Shown here piece by piece: positions 50,530 through 64,000 of a DNA stretch of 64,000 nucleotides. Source of the stretch: Oscheius onirici (taxonomy: Eukaryota; Nematoda; Chromadorea; Rhabditida; Rhabditidae); NCBI GenBank assembly GCA_932521025.1, contig OW051469.1, forward strand, positions 2,678,398 through 2,742,397, read 5' to 3'. A model generated the notes under the pieces. The model searched no databases, was not told the DNA's origin, and saw only the letters and a list, made by a program, of their open reading frames with translations. Both the position numbers and the translations under genes were made by a program. The stretch's first letter is position 1; the number at the start of each line of letters is the position of its first letter.

Positions 50530-51960
50530 CATAACAAGAACCCTGAAAATTGAGAGATTTAGGCTAAAATTTGCTTTTTTGAAGAGGGTAAGAAAGGTCA
50601 GAACATCGGACAAAGAACCAGTAGAAATAGATTCTTTCCAGGGGGATCTGATCAACTGTAGGACGAGTCTAGACTCTAGAGAGACTCTGTAAGGATTTCT
50701 ACTAGTTTCTACCCAAAGGACCAGAGATGCTGAATATGAGTCAAGAGACAGTTCAGTAGGACTGAAAAGTCTCGAACGCCTATGATAGATCACTCCTGAC
50801 CAGATCAGCAAGGAGATTTGGAACGGCACCGGTGAAGAAGAGTCCTTTAAACAGAGAGACTGACAGGAGATCCTGCGATCTTCTTGTCTAGGTGACAGTA
50901 AGATGAGTATGGGTCAAGAGACTGTCCGGTTTGGACTGGAGAGTCTGGGATGAGAATCAGATCTGATGAACTACCAATCTGACTAGAACAGTACTGGTTC
51001 AGAACTCTGGACAAGAGTGATTCAGGGAAAATGAAGTTTGTTGGAGGTTCAGTTTGACCAGACAGTTCAGATTGTTCTGGAGACTCTTTGTCTCTACAAC
51101 CATCTGAGGAATATCCACAGGTATGAGTACAGCTCTAATAAAACTTATGCAATAGGGTGTCCCGAAAACTACTGGATTCTTACTGGAGGATACTTTTACA
51201 AGTAGTTTTTCTTTCCAGACTATTGGCTCATTCAAAAGTTTGATTTTTCGCTTGAAAAATAACGAAAACTATTCTCTCATTTTTAAAATTGACGATTCAA
51301 AAAATACGAATTCTTTCCAGAAAGTTCTTAGAAAATTGTTCTACAGAGGTAAAGAGTGTGACTGTTTAAACCAGTTTCTTAACTAAAACCCTAAGAAAAA
51401 AAATACAGAATTTGGTTTTAAATTTACAGCTTAAATCTCCTAAAAAGCTTATGTTAGGTGGTCTTAAAGGGCGAGGAAAAAGCTTAGAAGGAAGGTGCAA
51501 AGACCCCCTGACCGGATCCCTGCGTATCGACTACCGTAGTCGCCAGTGCTCTGGAGCTGGTGCGCAGCGAGAATTGGCGCTTGCCAATGGAGCGAACTTT
51601 GAATTTCCTTCTGGAAGATTACACCAGAGACAAAAAGGTTGGGAAGGGACCTTGAAAAGAGCAATATTGGATTTTTTGGGGGCTTTTCAAAAATTATGTG
51701 AAGAAATATCGATTTCTTCTGAATTTTTTCTCCCTAGAAGCTAGTTCAAATGCCAAGCCTTTAAAAATTCTTCTTTCTTACATATTCTCACATTTTGAAA
51801 TGGAAAAATGGAGGGAAAAAACAGCAAAAAAAATTCTCACCTTGTTGACTAGCGCTCTGTTGACTGTCTCTCTGTTTCTCTACACACGCGCTCATATTTT
51901 CTCTCTTTCCACCTCAAAAACCGGATCCCTGGTGTTTTTCATCCGCTTTTTTTGTGCACT
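50530..51960. other. Intergenic, no gene supported
   Basis: The upstream region of the SERBP1 gene has many short GACTGTCC/AGAGACT-type low-order repeats. Near 51529-51580 short stems around ACTACCGTAGTC occur. Open frames at 51412-51744 and 51698-52045 show no domain. Confidence 0.3.
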
Positions 51961-51983
51961 CAAAGATTATGATTGTATTTTAG

Positions 51984-52245
51984 ATGGAGGATGCCCAGAA
52001 GAGACGGCAGATGATGATGAAGGGAGCTCCGAGACCGAATTTTAATAAGGAGAACAATGATGCCGATATCAGGAGCGCTAGTTTACTGACTTCGTTGGAG
52101 TCTCAGGTGAGAGAGAGTTTGAGGGACAGTGGCCATCTTTCAGAACTGTCCGACAATGTGGGTAGCCAATAATGGAGCCAATGGCAACCCGATAATTGCC
52201 GTCTTCCCAAGAATTCCTCTCGACGAAGACGTTGTACAAATATAA
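51984..52245 (+). CDS. Small conserved-looking protein, unknown
   Basis: Two exons (51984-52106 and 52144-52245) encode 74 residues. The ATG follows TGTATTTTAG directly, which suits trans-splicing. The protein starts MEDAQKRRQMMMKGAPRP and ends with a compact segment (CPTMWVANNGANGNPIIAVF, then PRIPLDEDVVQI). There is no signal peptide. I recognise no family; the second exon has a strand-turn pattern that looks selected rather than random. Confidence 0.65.
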
Positions 52246-52349
52246 AAATGCGTGTATTTATTATTGGCAAAAAAAAATCAGTCTACGGCGGACCTGAACC
52301 TGTCGGGTGTCTGAGAATTTCGTGTGTGGAGGAATAAAGCGGTCGGGGC

Positions 52350-52350
52350 A

Positions 52351-52381
<31 letters not shown>
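52350..52381 (+). repeat. (GA)n microsatellite
   Basis: About 15 GA dinucleotides lie just beyond the 3' end of the KLF gene. Confidence 0.9.
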
Positions 52382-52382
<1 letters not shown>

Positions 52383-52417
52383 GAATAATTTCGTTTGGTA
52401 TTTACACTAACAATAAT

Positions 52418-56930
<4,513 letters not shown>

Positions 56931-57786
56931 CTGAAGAAAGAACAGTGAGTGAGAGAGACGGAAAAGGACAAATAAATAGAGAGACACGTCATTTGGAAGG
57001 AATGTGAGGAACAGAGAGACTCTTTGGAGACACTGTCTCTGTCTCTGCCTCTGTCCCGACATAACTCATTCCAGCAAAAATACTTCTGTCGTAAAAAAAT
57101 ATATATGTCCACCACATCAAAAACCACATGTGGTCAATGTTCAAAAGACCCGCTTTTTGCCATTCTCTCCTAACTTCGATTGGCAGAGACCGCTCGGTTT
57201 AACAAGCTGCCAGAAGGCGACGTTTGTGTCACAGGTGATCAGCGCTGATTGCGCGCGTCTTCTTCGTTGGACCGGGCCTAAAACCGTCACGTGAAAGTGT
57301 CGGAGGCAATGGCAAAAGGGGCAGACCGCAATCAGTAGGGAGGACGGTTTAAGGACATTGTCATAAAACCTGAACTGACCGTTTGGAGAGGGGGTCACTG
57401 AGTCTATGGGGTACAGGAGACAGTCTCTCCAAGGAAACAGTATTCAACTGACTTTCTACAGTGGGACCAGATTCTCTGTGGTACAGTAAGGATTACTGTA
57501 ACCCTCTGAACTGGACAGACAGAATCAACAGACAGTACAGGATAGTGTATCGTTTTCACAGAGTACTGTAACTCTTTGAACTGTTCAGATGGACTGAACA
57601 GAGCACTGGAAACTTACTCTTTACCTCTTTAAAACGATAAAATATTGAAAACTGACTTTTTCGAAAGTCTCTAGAAAACGAGAAAAATACTGACTTTTAC
57701 GGTTCAGAAAACAAGGAGACTCTTACCTTCGAGAACGGATCGCCCATGGTCGACTAACTGACCAGCCTCGCGCCAAAAAACCCTTT

Positions 57787-58563
57787 TCAAAAACAAGAAG
57801 AAGGAAATGTCTTGAGAGTGTTAGTCACCCCATTACAGCTGGGTCTCGCTTTCAGGACCACTCCCAGAAAGTTCTTTGGTCTGAACAGTTTCTCATACTC
57901 TCGAACAGAGTCAGAGAAACAGTTACAGTATATTTGTGTACTTTGTCCAGATTTCCACTTTCTCCCTCCTTTCCTCCAAAACACGAAAGTCAAGAAGATG
58001 GCAATCAGTTTTGTCAAAAAGACTTGCGGCTCGATCAAAGAGAGCCTTCTCTGACTGGAACCGGCAGCATCCCCTGGAAAAAGAGCCTCTTTGACAGTTC
58101 CGCGACTCTCTCCTACCCTGTTACGATAATAATGTGACGCGTTTGATAGCACGTTACGGCAGAAAAAGGTCCGAGCCTTGAATGGAGATTGGATAGTTGC
58201 CTCCTCGTCTTCCGACACCTCGAAACGGGTTCCGGCATACATTTCTATCAGTGTGCTATTGTTAGCGGAAATCGAGGAGGAAAGTGGCAACGAGGAGGAA
58301 GAGGACAATGACGGGAGTTGAATCGTAAAAGCGGAAAAGCTATGGGTTCGCAATGAAGAGAAGGGACGAGAGTTGAAAAGATCAGGGAACAGAGAACAGT
58401 TTTTTTTACATTTGACAGACAGATCTACTAACAAGGGAAGGTTTTTAGTTAGGTGTGGGATATCGAGGAGGTTGTTGATGGTCTTCCAGAACTTCGTTGT
58501 GCTCTTCCGTTCCTGCCTCACTGATCCACTTGGACTTGAACGAGGAGTCCGCTTCCACGACAT
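57787..58563 (-). CDS. Possible protein of unknown function, single exon
   Basis: An uninterrupted frame of 258 codons starts MSWKRTPRSSPSGSVRQERK, has a Ser-rich middle (LPSLSSSSSLPLSSSISANN), an acidic segment (FEVSEDEEATIQSPFK) and a hydrophobic stretch (FLTKLIAIFLTFVFW) near residues 185-200. The ATG lies 20 bp after a TTTTCTAG acceptor at 58584, which could serve trans-splicing. No family is recognised. The length is more than chance would usually give, but no other support exists. Confidence 0.42.
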   Translation of the reverse strand: MSWKRTPRSSPSGSVRQERKSTTKFWKTINNLLDIPHLTKNLPLLVDLSVKCKKNCSLFPDLFNSRPFSSLRTHSFSAFTIQLPSLSSSSSLPLSSSISANNSTLIEMYAGTRFEVSEDEEATIQSPFKARTFFCRNVLSNASHYYRNRVGESRGTVKEALFPGDAAGSSQRRLSLIEPQVFLTKLIAIFLTFVFWRKGGRKWKSGQSTQIYCNCFSDSVREYEKLFRPKNFLGVVLKARPSCNGVTNTLKTFPSSCF

Positions 58564-58966
58564 CTTTTAGGACATTTCTTGGACTAGAAAATTGATTGAA
58601 TTAGTTACAAATTAGACTATTTTAACTCACATATTTGTTCTTTGTTTGGATGTAGTGGCGAGCACAGAGGCCACATGTGGCACATCCACAACGGTAGACG
58701 TACATGATCTTGATGGCTTGAAGACAAACGAAGCAATTATTCTGAAAGAGAGGAATTTAGGAAGTTTATTTGACTTTACTCACGAAACTCTTCGTTACTT
58801 GATGATATTCCTCTCTTGAAATGAACTTGTGGAGGGACTGGTTGAAGAGGAGGCTGTTCAGCTCGTTGTTCTGGATGTTGTTCTCGATGGCGAAATCGGT
58901 TTGGGCTTGGTACTGGATACGAGGGATGGCTTCGAGAGCAGCTACACGGCGAGAACGCTGGGCCAT
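58518..58966 (-). CDS. Small Cys-rich protein
   Basis: Exons 58966-58784 and 58741-58631 code for MAQRSRRVAALEAIPRIQYQ, a helical part (QNNELNSLLFNQSLHKFISR) and a Cys cluster (CFVCLQAIKIMYVYRCGCAT, then CGLCARHY) that could bind zinc in a RING-like way. A third exon 58583-58518 adds KKCPKRCRGSG in phase; alternatively the protein ends two codons past exon 2 (KYVS) and the acceptor at 58584 belongs to the next gene. An upstream in-frame ATG near 59050 would add a hydrophobic leader. Confidence 0.55.
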
Positions 58967-60260
58967 TTGGTAGAGCTTCCAAGGAGAGAGCAGAGATGTG
59001 AAATGACTGATAAAAAACTGATCTGAGAGGTAGGCAAAAGCCAAAGCCAAAGCGCGGCTTTTGGGGAGAGGCTGCTTTTAGTTCATTCATTTTTATTCTC
59101 TCCTCTCTCTGGAAGGTCTCCTCGCTTCTACTTATGCTCCTTTTTTATTCGAAAGAAATCTCTAAAAATCTCTCAGAAACTCTTTGTTCTTCTGTCTTTT
59201 TTCATAGAAATTTTCTAGAAAACATTCTGAACAAGGCAAAACTGGTTCTGCAGCGCGGTGGTCAAAAGTCTGTCAATGACTAGCCAATTCTGGAGAGAGA
59301 TTTTGCCGCTCCTTGTAAGTGGACTGCATCTCTGTCTAGACAGAACGGTCGACTTTGTCCTTGTTCTACTGAAGAGTAGAGAGACAACCTGGAAGAAACT
59401 TCCTGTTCGTAGTCCTACTAACTATCAGATCAGTAAGACACTGTTCTATTTCTCACAATATTCATATCACGTCCAGTTGTTCGGGGATGGAAAAATGATC
59501 TGATCCAGATTAGAGAGACAGACCGAACTTTTGTTCGTACTCCGGAAATGTTCAGAGAGCCCCTCCCGGGGTTCTGTACAGTTCTCATTTTTTTAGATAT
59601 CTGATTGAAGACGAAAGCGTCGTCTTCTCTCTTCTTCCTGACTTCCTCATGTCCCCTTAGAATTTGACTATCTTCTGCTTCGAAAAAAGGAAGCAGGCAG
59701 ATGAAGGAAGTAGCAGTTTCGAGGGAACTTGACTCTTGACCGCCGATTGTCGTCCAGAGGTGATCTTTCTGGGCAAAAGCGTTGAGAACAGCCTTATGCT
59801 TGTCACCGAGACACTTCCCAGAAGATCGTCCTGGACCATGAGACCCATGTAGTTTCCCCGACAACGTGTCCTCGACTCGTTCCTGCTATCACCGCTGTCA
59901 GTAGAAGAGCCAGCATCTTCCGTCTACTTCATATAACCAGTTTGCTGTGGTTTTCATTCTGGATTCTTTTGCTTTTTCCTACAGTAATTTCAGATCCTTT
60001 CGCATATTTTCAGCTCCATAAGTGACCTCTATAACTGACCAAAAACCTTGATATAAATTTTCGAAACGAGCTTTTTCGCGCTACGTAGTGCGAAGTCATT
60101 AATTTTGCTGCTGCCCAAACGTAAACCATTTCAATTGGTGACCTTTGGAAAGATCTGTCTCGCTTGATAGCAATCAGTTCCATTAATTTTATTGTCACTG
60201 GGGCAGTGGAATTTGAAATTCAACAACGGTGGGTACAGAAAGTGGCGGGAAAATTAAATC
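58967..60260. other. Intergenic, weak coding signals only
   Basis: On the minus strand MLALLLTAVIAGTSRG at 59916 looks like a signal peptide, but the frame stops after 37 codons and other frames open beyond it (to 59430). No clean splice links them, so I do not call a gene. Confidence 0.3.
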
Positions 60261-61490
60261 TTAGCCTTCAACAGTGAGTTTTCGGAAGATTATCTGCTTG
60301 AAAAAGTCAAATATTTGACGGCTTCCTTCGGTGGCGAGGCTCTGAGCCTGACGGAATTCGGTCGGCTGGAAATTTCCGAGGCAAAGGGATCCGATCAGCT
60401 GGACATCGTTCTAGAATTGTATTTTAGAGAAATCTGAAAAAAAAACTGACGGATTCTGTGAGCTGAAGAACAAAGAGGAAGGTAGCGTCGGCTTTTTGTT
60501 CGACTCGACGATCCGGATCCAGGATTAGCTTTCCATCTACGCGAACGACGTTGAGTCCGCAGAAAATTGACCTGAAATAGGGGAGAATTACTTAAGTATT
60601 GTGGTCTTTCTGTGCCTTGTTCTGTCCTGTCTACGACCTCAGTGAAATTTCTCCAGAATCGACTCTTTGTCCTCTTCTTGTTGGTCAGGCTACCTTACAC
60701 TCCCCTTCAGGAAAAATATAAACACAACTTCCAAGAACCACGAGAGGCCAGATTATGAAAGGTGTTCATACCAGTCCATTAAAAGAGAAAAAGGGTTGAA
60801 TACTACGAGTCTGAACAGTTTTAACCTGCTCGCCCTGTTAGAACAAAAGTCGTGCGGTGAAAATAGGACAGGATGAGGCCCCTCGCTTATAAATCGTAAA
60901 ACATCAATTTTCTTCGAGCTATTTAAACAATATTGGAAAAGTTTTAAAATAATGAACCTAGAAGGAGCTCCATTGTCCAGGAGAGCCAGAGCGGCAGCTG
61001 TGATTCCTGCAGCTTGTGCACTGCCGAGATCTTCGAGCACATTGACCGTGACGGTTAGACATGTTCGTGGGAAGAGGGACGTATTGACGACGGCTTCCAG
61101 AGCCGCCCGCAAAAGACTGTTCAGCTTGTGATGACCGTTCTCTCCAGACGGGGCTCTGTAGCTCACGTCCAGTGACATTTTATAGTTTTCTCGACGCGAC
61201 ACGTGGACATCTCCTGAAAATTGGTCATGTAAGATGCAAAATGAAATTTTTTTTTAGCCGGGGTTTTCGCCTCCTGTAAAAACTAGGATTTTGGCCATCA
61301 AAACTGTGTAAAGTAACCATTTTTTCAGCACCTTTTTTTCCAAATACGAGTGAAAAGACCTACCCGGTCCACTACAGCTCGCCCAGACGGTCGTGTATCC
61401 TTGTGAATAGGAGCAGCTGCCGTCAGCCTTCTCCAAAGAGGCCAGCTCGCATTTCAGCGGCCTCAGCCGTCCCGTTAGCTCTTCTGGCAT
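60261..61490 (-). CDS. EXOSC5: Exosome subunit EXOSC5/RRP46 (RNase PH fold)
   Basis: Four exons (61490-61364, 61213-60958, 60571-60451, 60410-60261) encode 217 residues. Family blocks are LRPLKCELASLEKADGSCSY, GYTTVWASCSGPG, RTCLTVTVNVLEDLGS, AAGITAAALALLDNGAPSRS and DGKLILDPDRRVEQKADATF, matching human EXOSC5 along its length (235 residues). RRP46 is a ring subunit of the RNA exosome and lacks phosphorolytic activity in animals; the C. elegans homolog is CRN-5. The start follows AGCTTTAG by four bases and lies 144 bp after the stop of the EXOSC10-like gene, an operon-like gap. Confidence 0.9.
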
Positions 61491-61633
61491 GATTCTAAAG
61501 CTTTTTGGGGATAAAAACTACGTAAATTGAGGTAAAAAGTTACGAAAATAGCGCAATTTTGGTCAAAAATGGCAAACAATCAAAGATTTATCAGGAAATA
61601 TCAAAAATCAACAATGAGAAACCAAATATTCAA

Positions 61634-64000
61634 TTATTTCGGCTTGTAGCCGGTGCTCTGCTTGCCCATTCGGTGGAAGCCACCGCGGCCGCGCTTTCCA
61701 CCACGTCCGCCCTTCTTGTTTCGCTCTATCCTGGCCTGCTGGTGGAAGGGGTCGAAAGTGTCCGATTTCTTGGCTTTTTGGTCTGAAAAATGGCATTATT
61801 AGGGTACGTCGTTATATTCTAATTCCGGAATTAGTTGGAAGGTCGAAGTTGGAATTCCAACTTCGATCAGAGCTTTTTCAAATGTAGAAAAAGGCGCCAA
61901 TTTCTTTAGCTACAGTAATCCCTTTTCAAATTATCGTCGACCCTGATTTTCAGGAAAACCGCGGTTCCTATAACGAATGTTGCCGTTTTTATTCATGAAC
62001 AAATTTTCTTACAACTGTCGTTTCGATTTATTCCTACTCTTTGAGTAAACTCCACTGGTTTCCTGATCCTTTCCAGTCCCTAGACATGGTTGACTTAGGT
62101 TTAGGCTTAGGCCTGAAAGTTGAGGCCCGGGCCTGAAATCTCCGACCCGCGGGGGAATTTTAGAAAAAAACATGTTTTTTGACCAAAATCTGCATTTTTT
62201 CGTCATTTTTATTAAAAAAAAGGTCAGCAAAATATAACAATATTATTATTCTTTGATATAGTTCTGAAATGCGCTAAAATGCACTATAATATGTCTATCT
62301 TCATTTTTGGTCCGATCCCGGTCCGACGGCAAAGTCTGGGGACCGGGCTTAGGCGGGCCTGGAATCTCCGGCCCGGAGCCATGTCTACCAGCCCCGATCA
62401 AGATTTCCTTCTGGTTTGTCCGCAAACTTTGTCTACAATTTTGCAAATAATTTTCAGGCAAAATGTCTGATCCTCCTGTTGAGGAAAGACCTGCTCCTCT
62501 CAAATTTGACGACGAATCGCTGTCCGATGTTACGGTTTTTGTCGAAAATCAAGGTTTCATCGTTCACAGAATGGTCCTGGCTTGTCGTTCCGACGTCTTC
62601 AAGGCCCTCTTCTACGGTGATTTCAAAGAGGTTTGCTTCCATTTTTGTTGCTGGAGAAAGAACGAAATTTAGGCAAAAGAAGATCGCGTTGTAATCAAGG
62701 AAGTCTCCGCCGACATGTTCGGAAGAATTGTTGAGCTCATTTACTATGGAAAAATGAGCGGCTGCGGAGCTCTATATTACCCAAGCGAGACGACAAATTA
62801 TAAAAAGTCTCATGTTGGAGTTTCGAGCATTAAAGAAATGCTGCAGAGTAAAAAACTTTCCAAAATCTTTATACTTTTTAGAGTTTTGGGATTTCGTCAA
62901 CGAGCTCCTGGCCGTTGCTGACGGCTTCAGTGTCACTGAGCTCGTTTTGAAAAACCTTCAAGAAGAATTCATCAAGAGCAAATGCGACGTGAATTGTAAT
63001 TTCTGCCTCAATTTGTACATGTTCGCCTTCGAAAATAAGATGCCCATTCTTGATCGGTTTGTAAGCAATATTTTTTGTTCAAATTTGAAATTTTTTTGAG
63101 ACTCAAAGCTTCACTAAAAACGTCTACGAAAATTGGAGTTCAGTCGTTTATTCCGAAAGTGCTCCTATTGAGCCGTTGCGCCTCTTCGAGCCAAAAGAAT
63201 TCGTAGATTTGATCAAGAAGTTATCGTAATTACGTTTCTTACATTGTTGTCTTGTTTTCCGTCAAATTTTCGAATAAATTCGCTGTTATTATCGTTTTTA
63301 ACCCGGTTCTAAAGAGAAAAACTCACTGAACATGGAAGACTCATACTGTGAGTAGTCGACTGGCTCAACTTTCGTCTTTTCCGTCGTGTGCTCCTCTTCC
63401 GCCTCTTCTTCTTTGGCGAAGACTAGCGGCTCTTCCTCGCCTTCCATCTCGTCTTCTTCCATCGCCTCGTTGCTGGCAGCAGCTCCAGATCCTAGCTTGA
63501 TATCAGCTGCTTTCCTTGCCTATATTTGTTGTCTTTTTTTCATCGAAAGTATAAAAATTACGTGTTTTCGCTTCCTGGCCAGAGCCTTCTTCGTGAAGAC
63601 CTGACTCTCAGTGTAGGGCAAATCTTTCGGTTCGCCACTGCTCAGCTGGATATCGTCCACGTTGACGTTCTGAAAATTACATTTTTCGATATATCGTATA
63701 CTCAGCCAACGATATGCTGCTTAAATTCAAACAGTAACTGCGTACCTTGATTGAGTATCAAACGCTTGCAAGAAACGGAAAACATGTGGTTATTCACATT
63801 TTTTGACCAAAACACAATCATTTGTGAAAATTTAAAAAAAAAACTATAAAACCCACCACATTCTGAGCATTAGCCGGCCTTTGATTGACTGGATCGTGGT
63901 GCGAGTATCGTTTCTTATCTTCCGTCGGTTCCTTCTTCATTTTCGCCTCTTCCAGACGTTTCTTCTCCTCTGCCTCGGCGGCCTTCTTCACACCAATCTG
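61634..64000 (-). CDS. EXOSC10: EXOSC10/RRP6-like C-terminus (runs off right edge)
   Basis: Exons 64000-63857, 63669-63562, 63519-63327 and 61782-61634 are in phase and give the last 208 or so residues. They are charged (EAEEKKRLEEAKMKKEPTED, NEAMEEDEMEGEEEPLVF) and end with VDYSQYESSMF...SDTFDPFHQQ and a basic Gly-rich tail (KKGGRGGKRGRGGFHRMG). DYSQ followed by FDP and a basic end is the layout of animal EXOSC10, the 3'-5' exonuclease of the nuclear exosome (CRN-3 in C. elegans). The catalytic domain is outside the window, so the call rests on the tail and on the adjacent EXOSC5. The 1.54-kb last intron contains a BTB gene on the other strand. Confidence 0.6.
61843..61866. repeat. Perfect 24-bp palindrome
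   Basis: TCGAAGTTGGAA is followed directly by its complement, next to a smaller palindrome CTAATTCCGGAATTAG at 61819-61834. Both lie in the EXOSC10 intron, between its last exon and the nested BTB gene. Confidence 0.8.
62085..62392. repeat. Diverged inverted-repeat element
   Basis: TAGACATGGTTGACTTAGG at the left pairs loosely with CCGGAGCCATGTCTACC at the right, and GGCCTGAAATCTCCG-type words recur on both sides. It lies just upstream of the BTB gene. Confidence 0.4.
62463..63229 (+). CDS. BTB/POZ-domain protein nested in EXOSC10 intron
   Basis: Four exons (62463-62630, 62673-62847, 62882-63060, 63101-63229) encode 216 residues. The BTB fold is clear: LSDVTVFVENQGFIVHRMVL, ACRSDVFKALFYGDFKE and VSADMFGRIVELIYYGKM, then FVNELLAVADGFSVTELVLK. 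The C-terminal part (NFCLNLYMFAFENKMPILDR and FEPKEFVDLI) resembles a BACK-like helical region. Such proteins serve as Cullin-3 adaptors in nematodes, as inference. The last acceptor (TTTTTTTGAG) is weak. AATAAA lies about 45 bp after the stop. The whole gene is antisense inside an EXOSC10 intron. Confidence 0.82.

Noticed and set aside
59430-59916. Secreted protein starting MLALLLTAVIAG
   Set aside because: The signal-like start ends at a stop after 37 codons and no GT-AG pair joins it to the following open frame.

Overview
The window looks like nuclear DNA of a nematode, probably a free-living rhabditid. Most introns are 35-60 bp with TTTTCAG or TTTCAG acceptors. Several start codons sit directly after an acceptor-like TTTCAG (as expected for spliced-leader trans-splicing), and same-strand genes are packed 140-400 bp apart. 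The protein set is animal (TARBP1, DENND5, SLC35D, carboxypeptidase Q, MPPED, SERBP1/VIG-1, a KLF factor, exosome subunits), with an expanded F-box-like family of nematode character. I see no rRNA, CRISPR or prokaryotic features. The species cannot be fixed from the sequence alone.

Layout. 1-1950: a broken copy of the F-box-like family, a TIR element and a small secreted peptide. 2121-18626 (minus): three long genes head to tail, DENND5 -> SLC35D nucleotide-sugar transporter -> TARBP1 tRNA methyltransferase, with short gaps and acceptor-like sites before the downstream ATGs; a tiny secreted Tyr/Gly-rich peptide gene lies antisense in a TARBP1 intron. 18.6-27.3 kb: a repeat-rich zone with a Lys/Glu-rich membrane protein gene, a decayed non-LTR reverse transcriptase and family relics. 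27.9-31.8 kb: carboxypeptidase Q converging on a secreted protein of unknown function, then an acidic protein. 31.8-38.6 kb: mostly mobile elements, foldbacks and tRNA-like repeats. 38.6-42.3 kb: MPPED metallophosphoesterase converging on a secreted helical protein. 42.8-47.4 kb: the only intact F-box-like gene plus two broken paralogs. 48.5-59 kb: SERBP1/VIG-1, a 74-residue protein, a KLF zinc-finger gene and two poorly defined small genes. 60.2-64 kb: two exosome genes (EXOSC10, running off the right edge, then EXOSC5) 144 bp apart on the minus strand, with a BTB/BACK gene nested antisense in an EXOSC10 intron.

The most notable points are: the F-box-like family at seven loci with one intact member; a near-identical inverted duplication about 18 kb apart in which one arm has lost the 3' exons; the exosome gene pair with its nested BTB gene; two TARBP1 introns filled by a G-quadruplex-type hexamer in opposite orientations; a metallophosphoesterase whose first metal-ligand Asp is Cys; and a MITE-in-MITE nest inside a pseudogene. 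Exon junctions were set by eye from GT-AG sites, frame and family similarity; none has been tested against transcripts.
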